The notes below the pieces were generated by a model that saw only the letters and a program-made list of their open reading frames with translations, did no database searches and was not told where the DNA came from. Below, piece by piece: positions 14,234 to 22,846 of a DNA stretch of 64,000 bases. The number at the start of each line of letters is the position of its first letter. The stretch's first letter is position 1. The translations under genes and the position numbers were made by a program. The stretch spans positions 1 through 64,000 of the forward strand of contig CAJKMG010000012.1 in NCBI GenBank assembly GCA_905200945.1, given 5' to 3'. This DNA comes from an uncultured Akkermansia sp. (GTDB taxonomy: Bacteria > Verrucomicrobiota > Verrucomicrobiia > Verrucomicrobiales > Akkermansiaceae).

Positions 14234-15754
14234 TCAGTAGCTTCTGGCCCAGAGAACACGGCGTTTCGTCATGCGTCCGGTGAGGATGCAGGGTGCCGGC
14301 TCGCCGCGGCCCAGCTCGCCGAGCGGGATGCAGCGGATGGAAATGCGCAGCCGTTTAGCCAGTTCTTCTTCTTCTTCCGGAGACCCGTCCCACGGCACCT
14401 GGAGCCAGTCTGCGTCTCCCTCACCGGAGAAGTTTTCTTCCAATTCCCGCAGAGTGGAGGCGGGGCGGATATGGGAGTCCCGGAAGGCAATGGCCCGCTG
14501 AAGCAGGGTGTCCTGGATGCTTTGGAGAATATCCGCAGCGGTATCGATCAGTTCCGTTTCCGGGACGAAGGATTTTTCATTGGCGGGCCGGTCGCGCCGC
14601 TGAAGGCAGACGGAGCCTTTTTCCAGGTCCCGGGGGCCTATTTCCAGACGCACGGGCACGCCTTTTTTCACCCATTCCCATTTTTTGGCGCCGCCGCCCA
14701 GGTCGCGCCTGTCCACCAGCACGCGCAGCGGCTGGCCGTGGAAGGTTTTGGCGCGGAGGGTGCGCGCCAGCTCCTCGCAGTGGTCCAGAACGGCCTGGCG
14801 GCTTTCTTCCTTGGGCGTGACGGGAATGATGACGATTTGCTGGGGAGCGACGCGGGGCGGGCAGACGAGGCCGTCGTCGTCGGAGTGCATCATGATGAGC
14901 GCTCCGATCATGCGGGTGGAAACGCCCCAGGAGCTTGTCCATGCGAATTGCTGGGTGTTGTCCCTTCCGGCGAAGCAGATGTTCTGGGACTTGGAGAAAT
15001 TCTGCCCCAGGAAGTGGGAGGTCCCTGCCTGGATGGCCTTGCGGTCCTGCACCATGGCTTCCACCGTATAGGTTTGTTCCGCGCCGGGGAAGCGTTCCGC
15101 CTCCGTCTTTTCCCCGGGAATGGTGGGGATGGCGAGCACATCCCGCTGGAATTCTTCATAAACCTTGTGCATGGTGAGGGTTTCCTCAATGGCTTCCTCA
15201 CGGGTTTCATGGGCCGTATGTCCTTCCTGCCACAGGAATTCGGCCGTGCGCAGGAAAATTCGGGGCCTCATTTCCCAGCGCATCACGTTGCACCATTGGT
15301 TGACTTTGAGGGGCAGGTCCCGGTAACTGGAGGTCCAGCGGGCGAAAGCCGCGCCGATGACGGTTTCCGAGGTGGGACGGATGACGAAGGGTTCCGTAAG
15401 CTCCCCGGTGGGAATCATGCGCGTCTTGCCGGTGGCTTCATCCTTTTGCGCTTCCAGCCTGTGGTGGGTGACTACGGCGCATTCCGTGGCGAAGCCTTCG
15501 GCATGCTCCGCTTCCTTTTCCAGATAGGAGATGGGAATCAGAAGGGGGAAATAGGCGTTCGTGTGGCCGGTGTCCTTGAAGCGCTGGTCCAGATCTTTCT
15601 GAATGAGTTCCCAAATGGCGTAGCCCCATGGCTTGATGACCATGCAGCCGCGTACCTCGGAATTTTCCGCCATGTCGGCGGCCTTGATGACTTGCTGGTA
15701 CCACTCGGGGAAATCCTGGGCGCGGGTAGGGGTGATTGCGGTTTGCTGAGACAT
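14234..15754 (-). CDS. proS: Proline--tRNA ligase
   Basis: Class II aminoacyl-tRNA synthetase of 506 residues that charges tRNA-Pro. The start MSQQTAITPTRAQDFPEWY at 15754 is chosen over an in-frame ATG 13 codons upstream because it matches the family N-terminus. Visible signatures include the PTSETVIG block after TEPFVIR (class II motif 2 region) and WEMRPRIFLRTAEFLWQEGH. The C-terminal anticodon-binding domain ends in ARSY, characteristic of the eukaryotic/archaeal-like short ProS type without the bacterial editing insert. The last residue is Tyr, as usual in that subtype. It is followed by its own terminator. Confidence 0.95.
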   Translation of the reverse strand: MSQQTAITPTRAQDFPEWYQQVIKAADMAENSEVRGCMVIKPWGYAIWELIQKDLDQRFKDTGHTNAYFPLLIPISYLEKEAEHAEGFATECAVVTHHRLEAQKDEATGKTRMIPTGELTEPFVIRPTSETVIGAAFARWTSSYRDLPLKVNQWCNVMRWEMRPRIFLRTAEFLWQEGHTAHETREEAIEETLTMHKVYEEFQRDVLAIPTIPGEKTEAERFPGAEQTYTVEAMVQDRKAIQAGTSHFLGQNFSKSQNICFAGRDNTQQFAWTSSWGVSTRMIGALIMMHSDDDGLVCPPRVAPQQIVIIPVTPKEESRQAVLDHCEELARTLRAKTFHGQPLRVLVDRRDLGGGAKKWEWVKKGVPVRLEIGPRDLEKGSVCLQRRDRPANEKSFVPETELIDTAADILQSIQDTLLQRAIAFRDSHIRPASTLRELEENFSGEGDADWLQVPWDGSPEEEEELAKRLRISIRCIPLGELGRGEPAPCILTGRMTKRRVLWARSY

Positions 15755-15811
15755 ATTGGATGGTTTGTTGAATAGAACGGGCGGGGCCCGCAAAGGAAAT
15801 TTGGAATACTG

Positions 15812-16561
15812 TTAAAAGGGAGCGTTTTTGTATTCCCGGTAATTGCTGTAGGCGAAGAGGGCCATGAAGATGGGAATAAAGTAGCCGTGGAAGATCTGGA
15901 AACTGAGCAGCCCGATGAGAATGGCCGTGATGAAACCGGTCATGAATACTTTTCTGGGGGAACGGATGTACTGGGCGATCAGCTGGCCGCCGTCCAGGGG
16001 GTAGATGGGCAGCAGATTCAGGATGGTCCACCATTCTCCAATCATGATGAGGCAGGAGAGAATGTACAGCTTGGGGGAGATGAGAGCCGCTGTGAAGGGG
16101 CTGATGGCCAGGTCCCACAAATTCAGGTTGTAAGAGGCCATGACAGGAGCGACGATGTGCCAGGTGAGCCACAGGCTGATGATGCCCAGCAGCAGGGTCA
16201 TCATGGGGCCCGCCAGAATCATGAGGGCCCGCCCTCCGCGCGTCAATTGCATGCCGTGGCTGCTTGTCAGGCCGCCGAAGAGTTCCAGAACAATCGTCTG
16301 CTGGCCGCCGCCCAGCCTGCGTCCCACCAGCGCGTGCCCCATTTCATGGGACAGGATGGCGACGAAGCCGGCAATGACGAACAGGGCCGGATAAATAAGA
16401 TCTTCCACACTGCTGATGTTGAGGGCGCCGCCGAAAATGGCCAGCACCACCCAGAAGCTGGGGCGGATGTAAACAGGTATCCCGAACAGGGTGAAATGAA
16501 CCATGCGCGAGAGGGTAAGGGCAGATTCCCGTTTTGCCAAGTCCGGAGAATGTGCATGCAC
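15812..16561 (-). CDS. Site-2 protease family intramembrane metalloprotease
   Basis: 249 residues, about six membrane helices. The zinc site HEMGH is at residues 72-76 within a helix, and the second S2P signature NLLPIYPLDGGQ (third ligand Asp) is near residue 190. It belongs to the SpoIVFB-like group without PDZ or CBS domain in the sequence seen. Such enzymes cut membrane-embedded anti-sigma factors or similar proteins; the substrate is unknown. A later start (MVHFTLFG at 16504) is possible and would remove a hydrophilic 19-residue leader. It lies 57 bases upstream of proS and could share its transcript. Confidence 0.85.
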   Translation of the reverse strand: MHAHSPDLAKRESALTLSRMVHFTLFGIPVYIRPSFWVVLAIFGGALNISSVEDLIYPALFVIAGFVAILSHEMGHALVGRRLGGGQQTIVLELFGGLTSSHGMQLTRGGRALMILAGPMMTLLLGIISLWLTWHIVAPVMASYNLNLWDLAISPFTAALISPKLYILSCLIMIGEWWTILNLLPIYPLDGGQLIAQYIRSPRKVFMTGFITAILIGLLSFQIFHGYFIPIFMALFAYSNYREYKNAPF

Positions 16562-16607
16562 CGTTTTGGCGTTGGAACGGCGCAGAGAATTGTGTTAAAA
16601 GGTTTTC

Positions 16608-17327
16608 ATGAGGCTGTTCCCCATCATCCTGTGCTGTGCCGTGCAGTCCGTCCTGGGGTATGACGGGCCGCCGCCCCTGACGGAGGTGGACGGCCGTTCT
16701 CCCATCCGCATGGGCGGGGAGATGCTTGGCGGCTACCGTTCATACTATGTCCACCGGGGGGAAAAGATGGGGGCTGATTCCACGGAGGGCCAGATTTCCG
16801 GCGGAGCCTCCCTGTCTGATTCCTGGGCGGTGAGCGGGGAACTTTTCGCCATCCGCAACTGGCAGAACCGCCATTTCAGTCAGACCTCCTTGCACGGGGA
16901 AGTTCAGTATTATCTGGCGGACGAATGCACGGCCGGGCTTTTTGTCAATGGGCAGTGGTACGATTCCTGCCCCCTGAAGAGCGGGGCGGAGCCGGGCTTT
17001 TCCCTAAAATGGAATCCCACTCCTTCCTGGTCTTTCCGCGGCTCCCTCCTGTATGATTCCGGACAGGAAGGGGTGTATTCCCAGTGGGGCGTTACCTGGC
17101 AGCCCCTGCTGTGTGAATCCGTCGCCATGGTGAATACGGTTTCCCTGGGTTTTGCCCATGATTATCTGGGAAGGAACGGCTTGAAAGAGCTGATGGTGCG
17201 CACGGGGGCTCTGTGGGCCGTTTCCGGCAGCCTGCGGGTGGAGCCTTTCCTGGGATGGTATTGCGGCTACGGGCGCGACGATTTCAAAAAAGTAGTGCTG
17301 GGGCTTTGGTGTTCTTACGTTTTTTAA
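16608..17327 (+). CDS. Putative outer-membrane beta-barrel protein
   Basis: 239 residues with an N-terminal signal peptide (MRLFPIILCCAVQSVLG). The body alternates polar and aromatic residues (SWSFRGSLLYDS, WGVTWQPLL, LRVEPFLGWYCGYG) as in beta-barrel strands, and ends with SYVF, whose terminal Phe is the outer-membrane protein signature read by the BAM machinery. No specific family recognised. It may be a small porin-like or structural protein. It is divergent from the site-2 protease gene with only 46 bases between. Confidence 0.6.
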   Translation: MRLFPIILCCAVQSVLGYDGPPPLTEVDGRSPIRMGGEMLGGYRSYYVHRGEKMGADSTEGQISGGASLSDSWAVSGELFAIRNWQNRHFSQTSLHGEVQYYLADECTAGLFVNGQWYDSCPLKSGAEPGFSLKWNPTPSWSFRGSLLYDSGQEGVYSQWGVTWQPLLCESVAMVNTVSLGFAHDYLGRNGLKELMVRTGALWAVSGSLRVEPFLGWYCGYGRDDFKKVVLGLWCSYVF

Positions 17328-17362
17328 CGGGCGCATTTCTCCGGTTTTCCGGCATTTTCCTG

Positions 17363-17390
17363 TTGCCAAACGGGGAGGCTTGGTCATAAT
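17363..17390 (+). promoter_or_regulatory. Sigma70-type promoter of the HexNAc operon
   Basis: TTGCCA (17363-17368) and CATAAT (17385-17390) are spaced by 16 bases. A start about 7 bases after the -10 element falls at or just before the ATG at 17400, so the transcript would be leaderless or nearly so. Confidence 0.55.
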
Positions 17391-17399
17391 GGCCTGCGT

Positions 17400-18311
17400 A
17401 TGATGAAGCCTACACTTCTTGTTTTAGCAGCTGGCATGGGCAGCCGTTACGGCGGTCTCAAGCAACTTGATCCGATGGGCCCCAACGGGGAAGTCGTTCT
17501 TGACTACTCTGTTTATGATGCCATCCGGGCCGGTTTCGGAAAAGTGGTATTCATTATCCGCCGCGACTTTGAAGACATCTTCAAGGAAAAAGTCGGCAGC
17601 CGTTTTGCCGGCAAGATTGAGGTGGATTACGCTTTCCAGTCCCTGGACGACCTGCCGGAAGGCTTCTCCGTGCCGGAAGGCCGGGAAAAGCCCTGGGGCA
17701 CCGCCCACGCCCTGCGTGCCGCCCGCCATGTGGTGAAGGAACCCTTTGCCGTAGTGAATGCGGATGACTTTTACGGTGCGGACGCTTTTGTGCAGGCCGC
17801 CAAATTCCTGACCTCCACTACGGATGAACCCGGCAAGGCCCATTACGGCATGATCGGCTATCCGCTGAAGAATACCCTCTCCGACAACGGGGACGTGAAC
17901 CGCGGCATTTGCTCCATCAAGGGCGGCCTGCTGGACGGCGTGGAGGAATTCGTGAAAATTCAGGCTGACGAAGACGGCGTAGTGCGCGGCAACAACCTGA
18001 AGGGCGAACGCCTGCCTGTGGATCCCGCAGAACTGGTTTCCATGAATTTCTGGCTGTTCTCCCCCTCCTTTATTGAACTGACGGAGGATCATTTCGTCGA
18101 CTTCCTGAAAGAACACGGCCAGGAACCCAAGAGCGAATGCTTTATTCCCACCGTGGTGGATGCCCTGATCCATGCGGACCGGGCGGATTGCGCCGTTCTT
18201 CCCACTTCTTCCTCCTGGTTCGGTATGACTTATCCAGGGGACAAGCCCATGGTTGTGGAAGGCATCAACAAACTTATCCAGCAGGGCGTATACCCTGAAA
18301 AGCTCAACTAA
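17400..18311 (+). CDS. Sugar-1-phosphate nucleotidyltransferase (GT-A fold)
   Basis: 303 residues. The N-terminus LVLAAGMGSRYGGLKQL is the nucleotide-binding signature of RmlA/GlmU-like nucleotidyltransferases (GxGxR with Lys following). An AVVNADDFYG segment near residue 118 supplies the metal-binding Asp. It transfers a nucleotide (probably UMP) to a sugar-1-phosphate. As first gene of a three-gene operon with a NahK-like kinase 12 bases downstream and a GalE-like epimerase, it most likely makes UDP-GlcNAc or UDP-GalNAc from the kinase product. A second ATG at 17403 is an equal start candidate. It is not a GalT-type (HIT) uridylyltransferase. Confidence 0.85.
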   Translation: MMKPTLLVLAAGMGSRYGGLKQLDPMGPNGEVVLDYSVYDAIRAGFGKVVFIIRRDFEDIFKEKVGSRFAGKIEVDYAFQSLDDLPEGFSVPEGREKPWGTAHALRAARHVVKEPFAVVNADDFYGADAFVQAAKFLTSTTDEPGKAHYGMIGYPLKNTLSDNGDVNRGICSIKGGLLDGVEEFVKIQADEDGVVRGNNLKGERLPVDPAELVSMNFWLFSPSFIELTEDHFVDFLKEHGQEPKSECFIPTVVDALIHADRADCAVLPTSSSWFGMTYPGDKPMVVEGINKLIQQGVYPEKLN

Positions 18312-18323
18312 GCCTTTTTTCCT

Positions 18324-19418
18324 ATGCACGATCTCAAGGCTGTATCGACCCTGTTCGATCTCCGCGGCGATTTTGTCCACGGTTACTCCTACGGCAGCGG
18401 CCACATCAATGACACCTACTGCATCTGGGTGGATCAGGCGGGACAGCGTATCCGCTACATCCTTCAGCGCGTGAACCATAACGTGTTCAAGCAGCCCATC
18501 CCCCTGATGGAAAACGTAAAGCGCGTAACGGACCACGCTTTGAAGCGCCTGAAAGAGGAACAGTGCCCGGAAGCTTACCGCCGCACCCTTACGCTGGTTC
18601 CCTCCGTGGACGGCAAGCCGTATGCCCTGGATGCGGACGGCAACTGCTGGCGCGAGTATCCGTTCATTGAACGCGCACGCACGTATGACCAGATTGAAAC
18701 CACCAAGCAGTGCCAGGAAGCGGCGCGCGCTTTCGGCGAGTTCCAGAAGCTCACGGCAGACCTGCCCGGAGAGCCCCTGTTCGAAACTATCCCCGATTTC
18801 CACAATACCACTTCCCGCCTGGCGGCTCTGAAAGAAGCCATCCAGTCCGACCCCCTGGGGCGCGTGAAGGAAGTGCAGAAGGAAATAGACTGGTACCTTT
18901 CCCGCGAGGCGGACTGCCACCTGGTGGTGGATTACCTGAAATCCGGGGAATTGCCCCTGCGCTGTACGCACAATGATACCAAGCTGAACAATGTGATGCT
19001 GGACGATGTGACCGGAGAAGGCATTTGCGTGATTGACCTGGATACCACGATGCCTGGTTCCGCCATTTACGACTTCGGCGACATGATCCGGACGGCCACG
19101 TCTCCCGCCGCGGAAGATGAAAAGGACGTCTCCAAGGTCACGATGCGCATGTTCATGTTTGAAGCCCTGGTCCAGGGTTACCTGAGTTCCGCCAAGAGTT
19201 TCCTGACGCCTCTGGAAAAGAGCCTGCTGCCGTTCTCCGGCAAATTGCTCACGATGGAATGCGGCATCCGCTTCCTGACGGACTACCTGTCCGGTGACGT
19301 GTATTTTAAAATCCACCGTCCGGAACACAACCTGGACCGCTGCCGCACGCAGATGGCCCTGGTGGAATCCATTGAGGCGCAGATGGATGAAATGAAGGCC
19401 ATTGTGGACCGCTATTAA
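18324..19418 (+). CDS. Phosphotransferase, probable N-acetylhexosamine 1-kinase
   Basis: 364 residues of the APH/choline-kinase-like fold. The catalytic loop is CTHNDTKLNNVMLDD (about residues 214-228), with the metal-binding CVIDLDTTMPG just after it. Length and context match NahK/LnpB, which phosphorylates GlcNAc or GalNAc at the anomeric position. It sits between a nucleotidyltransferase and a nucleotide-sugar epimerase, the same combination as in the bifidobacterial lacto-/galacto-N-biose pathway but without the phosphorylase. The function is inferred from family plus context, and the sugar specificity is not visible. Confidence 0.8.
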   Translation: MHDLKAVSTLFDLRGDFVHGYSYGSGHINDTYCIWVDQAGQRIRYILQRVNHNVFKQPIPLMENVKRVTDHALKRLKEEQCPEAYRRTLTLVPSVDGKPYALDADGNCWREYPFIERARTYDQIETTKQCQEAARAFGEFQKLTADLPGEPLFETIPDFHNTTSRLAALKEAIQSDPLGRVKEVQKEIDWYLSREADCHLVVDYLKSGELPLRCTHNDTKLNNVMLDDVTGEGICVIDLDTTMPGSAIYDFGDMIRTATSPAAEDEKDVSKVTMRMFMFEALVQGYLSSAKSFLTPLEKSLLPFSGKLLTMECGIRFLTDYLSGDVYFKIHRPEHNLDRCRTQMALVESIEAQMDEMKAIVDRY

Positions 19419-19444
19419 CCAATATTTACCAACATCGGAAAAAC

Positions 19445-20371
19445 ATGAAGATTCTAGTAACCGGCGGCGCCGGATTCATCGGTTCCCATATTGTGGAACA
19501 CTATCAGGATAAGGCGGAGGAAATCCGTGTGCTGGACAACCTGCGCACGGGCTATCTCAAGAACCTGGAAGGGCTCAGGCATACGTTCATCGAAGGTTCC
19601 ATCTGCGACCGGGAGCTGGTGCGCCAGGCGGTGCAGGGAGTGGACTATATTTTCCACATGGCCGCGCTCGTCTCCGTACCGGAATCCATGAGCAAGATCA
19701 GCGAATGCATCGACATCAACGTCAACGGTTTGCTGAACGTGCTGGAGGAAGCTTCCGCCGCCGGAGTCAAAAAAATCGTGCTGGCGTCTTCCGCCGCCAT
19801 TTACGGAGACAATCCCACGGTGCCCAAACTGGAAACCATGTACCCGGAACCCAAGAGCCCCTATGCCATTACCAAGCTGGATGGGGAATACTACCTCAAC
19901 ATGTTCCGGGCGGAAGGAAAAATCAATACGGCAGCCGTGCGCTTCTTCAATGTTTTCGGCCCCAGGCAGGATCCCAAGGGCGCTTATGCCGCGGCCGTGC
20001 CCATTTTCATTGAAAAAGCTGTCAAAGGAGAAGACATCACCGTGTATGGGGACGGTTCCCAGACGCGTGATTTCATTTATGTGAAAGACATTGTGGGAGC
20101 CCTTACCTTTGTGGCGGAACACCCGGAAGTCACCGGCGTGTTCAATGCCGGTTACGGCGGCCAGATCACCATTGAAGAGCTGGCGCAGAACATCATCAAG
20201 GCTGCCGGGTCTTCCTCCAAGGTGCTTCATGCCCCGGAACGTCCGGGAGACGTCAAGCATTCCCGCGCCTGTGCGGACAAGCTCCGCAATGCCGGATGGC
20301 AGCCCAGGCATACTTTGCCGGAAGGCCTGGCGACGACGCTGGAATACTTCAAGGGCATTCTGGGCAGGTAG
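19445..20371 (+). CDS. NAD-dependent epimerase, UDP-(N-acetyl)glucose 4-epimerase type
   Basis: 308 residues of the extended short-chain dehydrogenase family. The NAD motif TGGAGFIGSH is at residues 7-16, the catalytic Tyr-Lys pair is in SPYAITKLDGEYY (about 138-150), and RFFNVFGPRQ follows. It would interconvert UDP-GlcNAc and UDP-GalNAc or UDP-Glc and UDP-Gal. As third gene of the operon, 26 bases after the kinase, it would let GalNAc freed from mucin enter cell-wall or glycolytic routes. A strong terminator follows. Other 4-epimerase or dehydratase activities cannot be excluded. Confidence 0.85.
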   Translation: MKILVTGGAGFIGSHIVEHYQDKAEEIRVLDNLRTGYLKNLEGLRHTFIEGSICDRELVRQAVQGVDYIFHMAALVSVPESMSKISECIDINVNGLLNVLEEASAAGVKKIVLASSAAIYGDNPTVPKLETMYPEPKSPYAITKLDGEYYLNMFRAEGKINTAAVRFFNVFGPRQDPKGAYAAAVPIFIEKAVKGEDITVYGDGSQTRDFIYVKDIVGALTFVAEHPEVTGVFNAGYGGQITIEELAQNIIKAAGSSSKVLHAPERPGDVKHSRACADKLRNAGWQPRHTLPEGLATTLEYFKGILGR

Positions 20372-20406
20372 CCTTCTGTGATTTCCGGTTTTATATTATT
20401 TCCCGA

Positions 20407-20442
20407 ACCGCCTCCGCTCCTGCAGCGGAGGCGGTCTTTTTT
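20407..20442 (+). terminator. Intrinsic terminator of the HexNAc operon
   Basis: A perfect 12-bp stem ACCGCCTCCGCT/AGCGGAGGCGGT with a 5-base loop, followed by CTTTTTT. It lies 35 bases after the epimerase stop. The following bases up to 20737 show no convincing gene. Confidence 0.95.
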
Positions 20443-20737
20443 ATGGGAAACTGGGGCTGTGTATGACAAATTGAACGGGTGTTGAAATTTGGATGGTGCA
20501 AAAAGACTTTTTCCATCATGGGAAAAGAGGAAGAGCAAGTATCTGAAGAAGGGAAAAATTATTTATAATCAAGAGCGTTTCATGAATTTTCACAGCCCTT
20601 TGGTTTGACAATAAGGTAATGGGCGGAAGCCGATATTCCATATTTGTTAGAGGGGGAAATTTTCTGCGGAAAAAATCCGGACTGGCATTGAATGTTATTG
20701 ACGGAAGAAAGGCGTAATAATAGAGACTTCGGGCGAT

Positions 20738-21133
20738 ATGTATTTCTTCAGAGATTCTGCCGCCAAGCAATTGCCTGCGTTTAAAGATCCCTGTTTTGAA
20801 TTGGCCATGGCCCGCCGGAAGGAGGAAGCCCGCTGGGGATGGGTACCTTTTGCCGTATTTGTCTTCTTTTTGCTTGTGTACCGCTTCTTTGGCCTTGTCA
20901 TGCCGAGCAATAATGCGGACGGCTCGCAGTCATGGCTCTTTTTGCTGGTGCTGACAGGCTGGGGGCTTCTGGCTCTCGTCCACATGGTCGTGATTCCCAT
21001 CTGGATGCTGATCGCCTCCCTTCATTACTGGGAGGTGAACCGCAGGGGATTGGCTGTGGCTGGGCTGCTGTTCAGCATTTTGGCCCCTGTCAGCATGGTT
21101 TTCATGCTGTCTTTCTGGTCCATGTTTGGATAG
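20738..21133 (+). CDS. Hypothetical three-TM membrane protein
   Basis: 131 residues. A short basic N-terminal region (ARRKEEARWG) precedes three hydrophobic helices at about residues 36-55, 66-92 and 104-127. No family is recognised and no catalytic motif is visible. It precedes rarA by 106 bases on the same strand, so it could be cotranscribed with it, but nothing else links the two. Confidence 0.55.
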   Translation: MYFFRDSAAKQLPAFKDPCFELAMARRKEEARWGWVPFAVFVFFLLVYRFFGLVMPSNNADGSQSWLFLLVLTGWGLLALVHMVVIPIWMLIASLHYWEVNRRGLAVAGLLFSILAPVSMVFMLSFWSMFG

Positions 21134-21239
21134 AGGCGCATTTCTCTCCTAAGGGGGAAACGGTGCCTCTTCCGCCAAACTTTCAGTATTCCGGGGATTG
21201 GCCTTTTCTCCGGCTTTTCAACCGGGTAAAGTGTTTCTG

Positions 21240-22643
21240 ATGGATTTGTTCAGTTTACAGGAAGCGGAAGCGCGGGAAGGTTTTGAGCCCGGGGCGGACA
21301 CTTCCGCCATGCCGCTGGCCGCGCGCATGCGTCCGCGCACCTTGGATGAAGTGGCCGGACAGAAGCATCTGCTGGCTTCAGGTAAGCTGTTGAGACGGGC
21401 AATTGAAACGGACCGGTTCACGTCCCTGATTTTTTACGGTCCTCCCGGTTGCGGGAAGACTACTCTGGCCGCCGTCATCGCCCGGACGACGAATGCCCAT
21501 TTCATGATGCTCAATGGCGTGGAATCCAATGTAGCGGACATCCGGGAAAAAATAGCCCAGGCTCAGATGAGGATGAGCATGCACGGCCGGAAAACCGTCC
21601 TCTTCGTGGATGAGCTGCACCGGTTTAACAAGGCTCAACAGGATGTTCTTCTTCCCCATTTGGAAAAGGGGACAGTCAGATTCATTGGAGCGACTACGGA
21701 AAATCCCTATTTTGCGATTAACTCCCCCCTCCTGTCCCGCTCCCAGGTTTTTCCGCTGGAGCCGGTGCCGGATGAGGAACTGGCCGCTCTGTTGAAGCGC
21801 GCCCTGGCGGATGAGGTGCGCGGGCTGGGCTCATTCCGCGTGGATATGGAGGTGGAAGCTCTGAACCATCTGGCCTCCAAGGCGGACGGAGACGCCAGGA
21901 AGGCGCTCACGGCTCTGGAAGTAGCTGTTCTGTCCACTCCTGCGGGAAAAGACGGCATTATTCATGTGAATCTCTCCGTAGCGGAGGAATCCATCCAGCG
22001 CAAGGCTATCAGGTATGACCGCATGGGAGATTCCCATTATGATACGATTTCCGCTTTTATTAAATCCATGCGCGGCTCTGATCCGGATGCCGCCCTGTAT
22101 TGGCTGGGAATGATGCTGGAAGCCGGGGAGGACATCCGCTTTATTGGAAGAAGGCTGGTCATCGCGGCGTCGGAGGACGTAGGGCTGGCAGACTCCAACG
22201 CCCTGCGCGTAGCTTTGGATGCGGCGCGCGCGGCAGAAATGGTCGGCATGCCGGAAGCCCGCATTCCGCTGGCGCATGCTGCGGTTTACCTGGCGACGGC
22301 CCCCAAGAGCAATTCCGCCTACATGGGCATCAACGCCGCCATGGATGACGTGCGCAATGGAAAAACGCTGGCGGTACCGGAACACCTCCGGACGCCCACG
22401 CGCAAGAAGCTGGCCGCCGCCGGAGGCGCGGATGCCGCCAGGCTGGAATACCTGTATTCCCACGATTATCCGGAACATTACGTTCCCCAGGCCTACCTCC
22501 CGGAAGGCCGCGTGTATTACACCCCCACCGGAAACGGCCTGGAGCTGCGGATCAGGGAACGCATGGAATACCGCCGTCAACTGGCGGAGAACGCCGGGAA
22601 AGAGGGAAGAAAGGGTAATCCTCCCCTGAAGACGCAGGAATGA
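21240..22643 (+). CDS. rarA: Replication-associated recombination protein A (RarA/MgsA)
   Basis: 467-residue AAA+ ATPase that acts at stalled replication forks and gaps. It opens with MDLFS, a common RarA start with a SSB/clamp-binding-like motif, followed by PLAARMRPRTLDEVAGQKHLL. Walker A is GPPGCGKTT (about residues 66-74), Walker B LFVDELHRFN, sensor-1 GATTENPYF, and the C-terminal tetramerisation domain includes SAYMGINAAMDDV. The ATG at 21240 is preferred over one 14 codons upstream because of this family N-terminus. The C-terminal 20 residues are Lys/Arg-rich. Confidence 0.95.
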   Translation: MDLFSLQEAEAREGFEPGADTSAMPLAARMRPRTLDEVAGQKHLLASGKLLRRAIETDRFTSLIFYGPPGCGKTTLAAVIARTTNAHFMMLNGVESNVADIREKIAQAQMRMSMHGRKTVLFVDELHRFNKAQQDVLLPHLEKGTVRFIGATTENPYFAINSPLLSRSQVFPLEPVPDEELAALLKRALADEVRGLGSFRVDMEVEALNHLASKADGDARKALTALEVAVLSTPAGKDGIIHVNLSVAEESIQRKAIRYDRMGDSHYDTISAFIKSMRGSDPDAALYWLGMMLEAGEDIRFIGRRLVIAASEDVGLADSNALRVALDAARAAEMVGMPEARIPLAHAAVYLATAPKSNSAYMGINAAMDDVRNGKTLAVPEHLRTPTRKKLAAAGGADAARLEYLYSHDYPEHYVPQAYLPEGRVYYTPTGNGLELRIRERMEYRRQLAENAGKEGRKGNPPLKTQE

Positions 22644-22771
22644 GAAGAATGTTTCCCTTACTGCTTCTTTGAAGTTGCCGGGAATGTTGTTCAGCTTTGT
22701 CCGGCAGGAGACAGGGAGAGAGGAGATGCTTCCTCTTGAGCACTGGTTGGAAATTCTTCTCCCTCCGGAAA

Positions 22772-22806
22772 AAAGGCAGGAAATCCCTTGGGAATGTCCT
22801 GCCTTT
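22772..22806. terminator. Bidirectional terminator between rarA and the thioredoxin-like gene
   Basis: Stem AAAGGCAGGA/TCCTGCCTTT with a 15-base loop. On the minus strand it ends in TTTTTT, so it best serves the convergent secreted-protein operon; on the plus strand it could also end rarA transcripts. Confidence 0.8.
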
Positions 22807-22846
22807 GTGAAGGTTGTAATATGGCGATTTTGTTTGCCGGCAAGAA

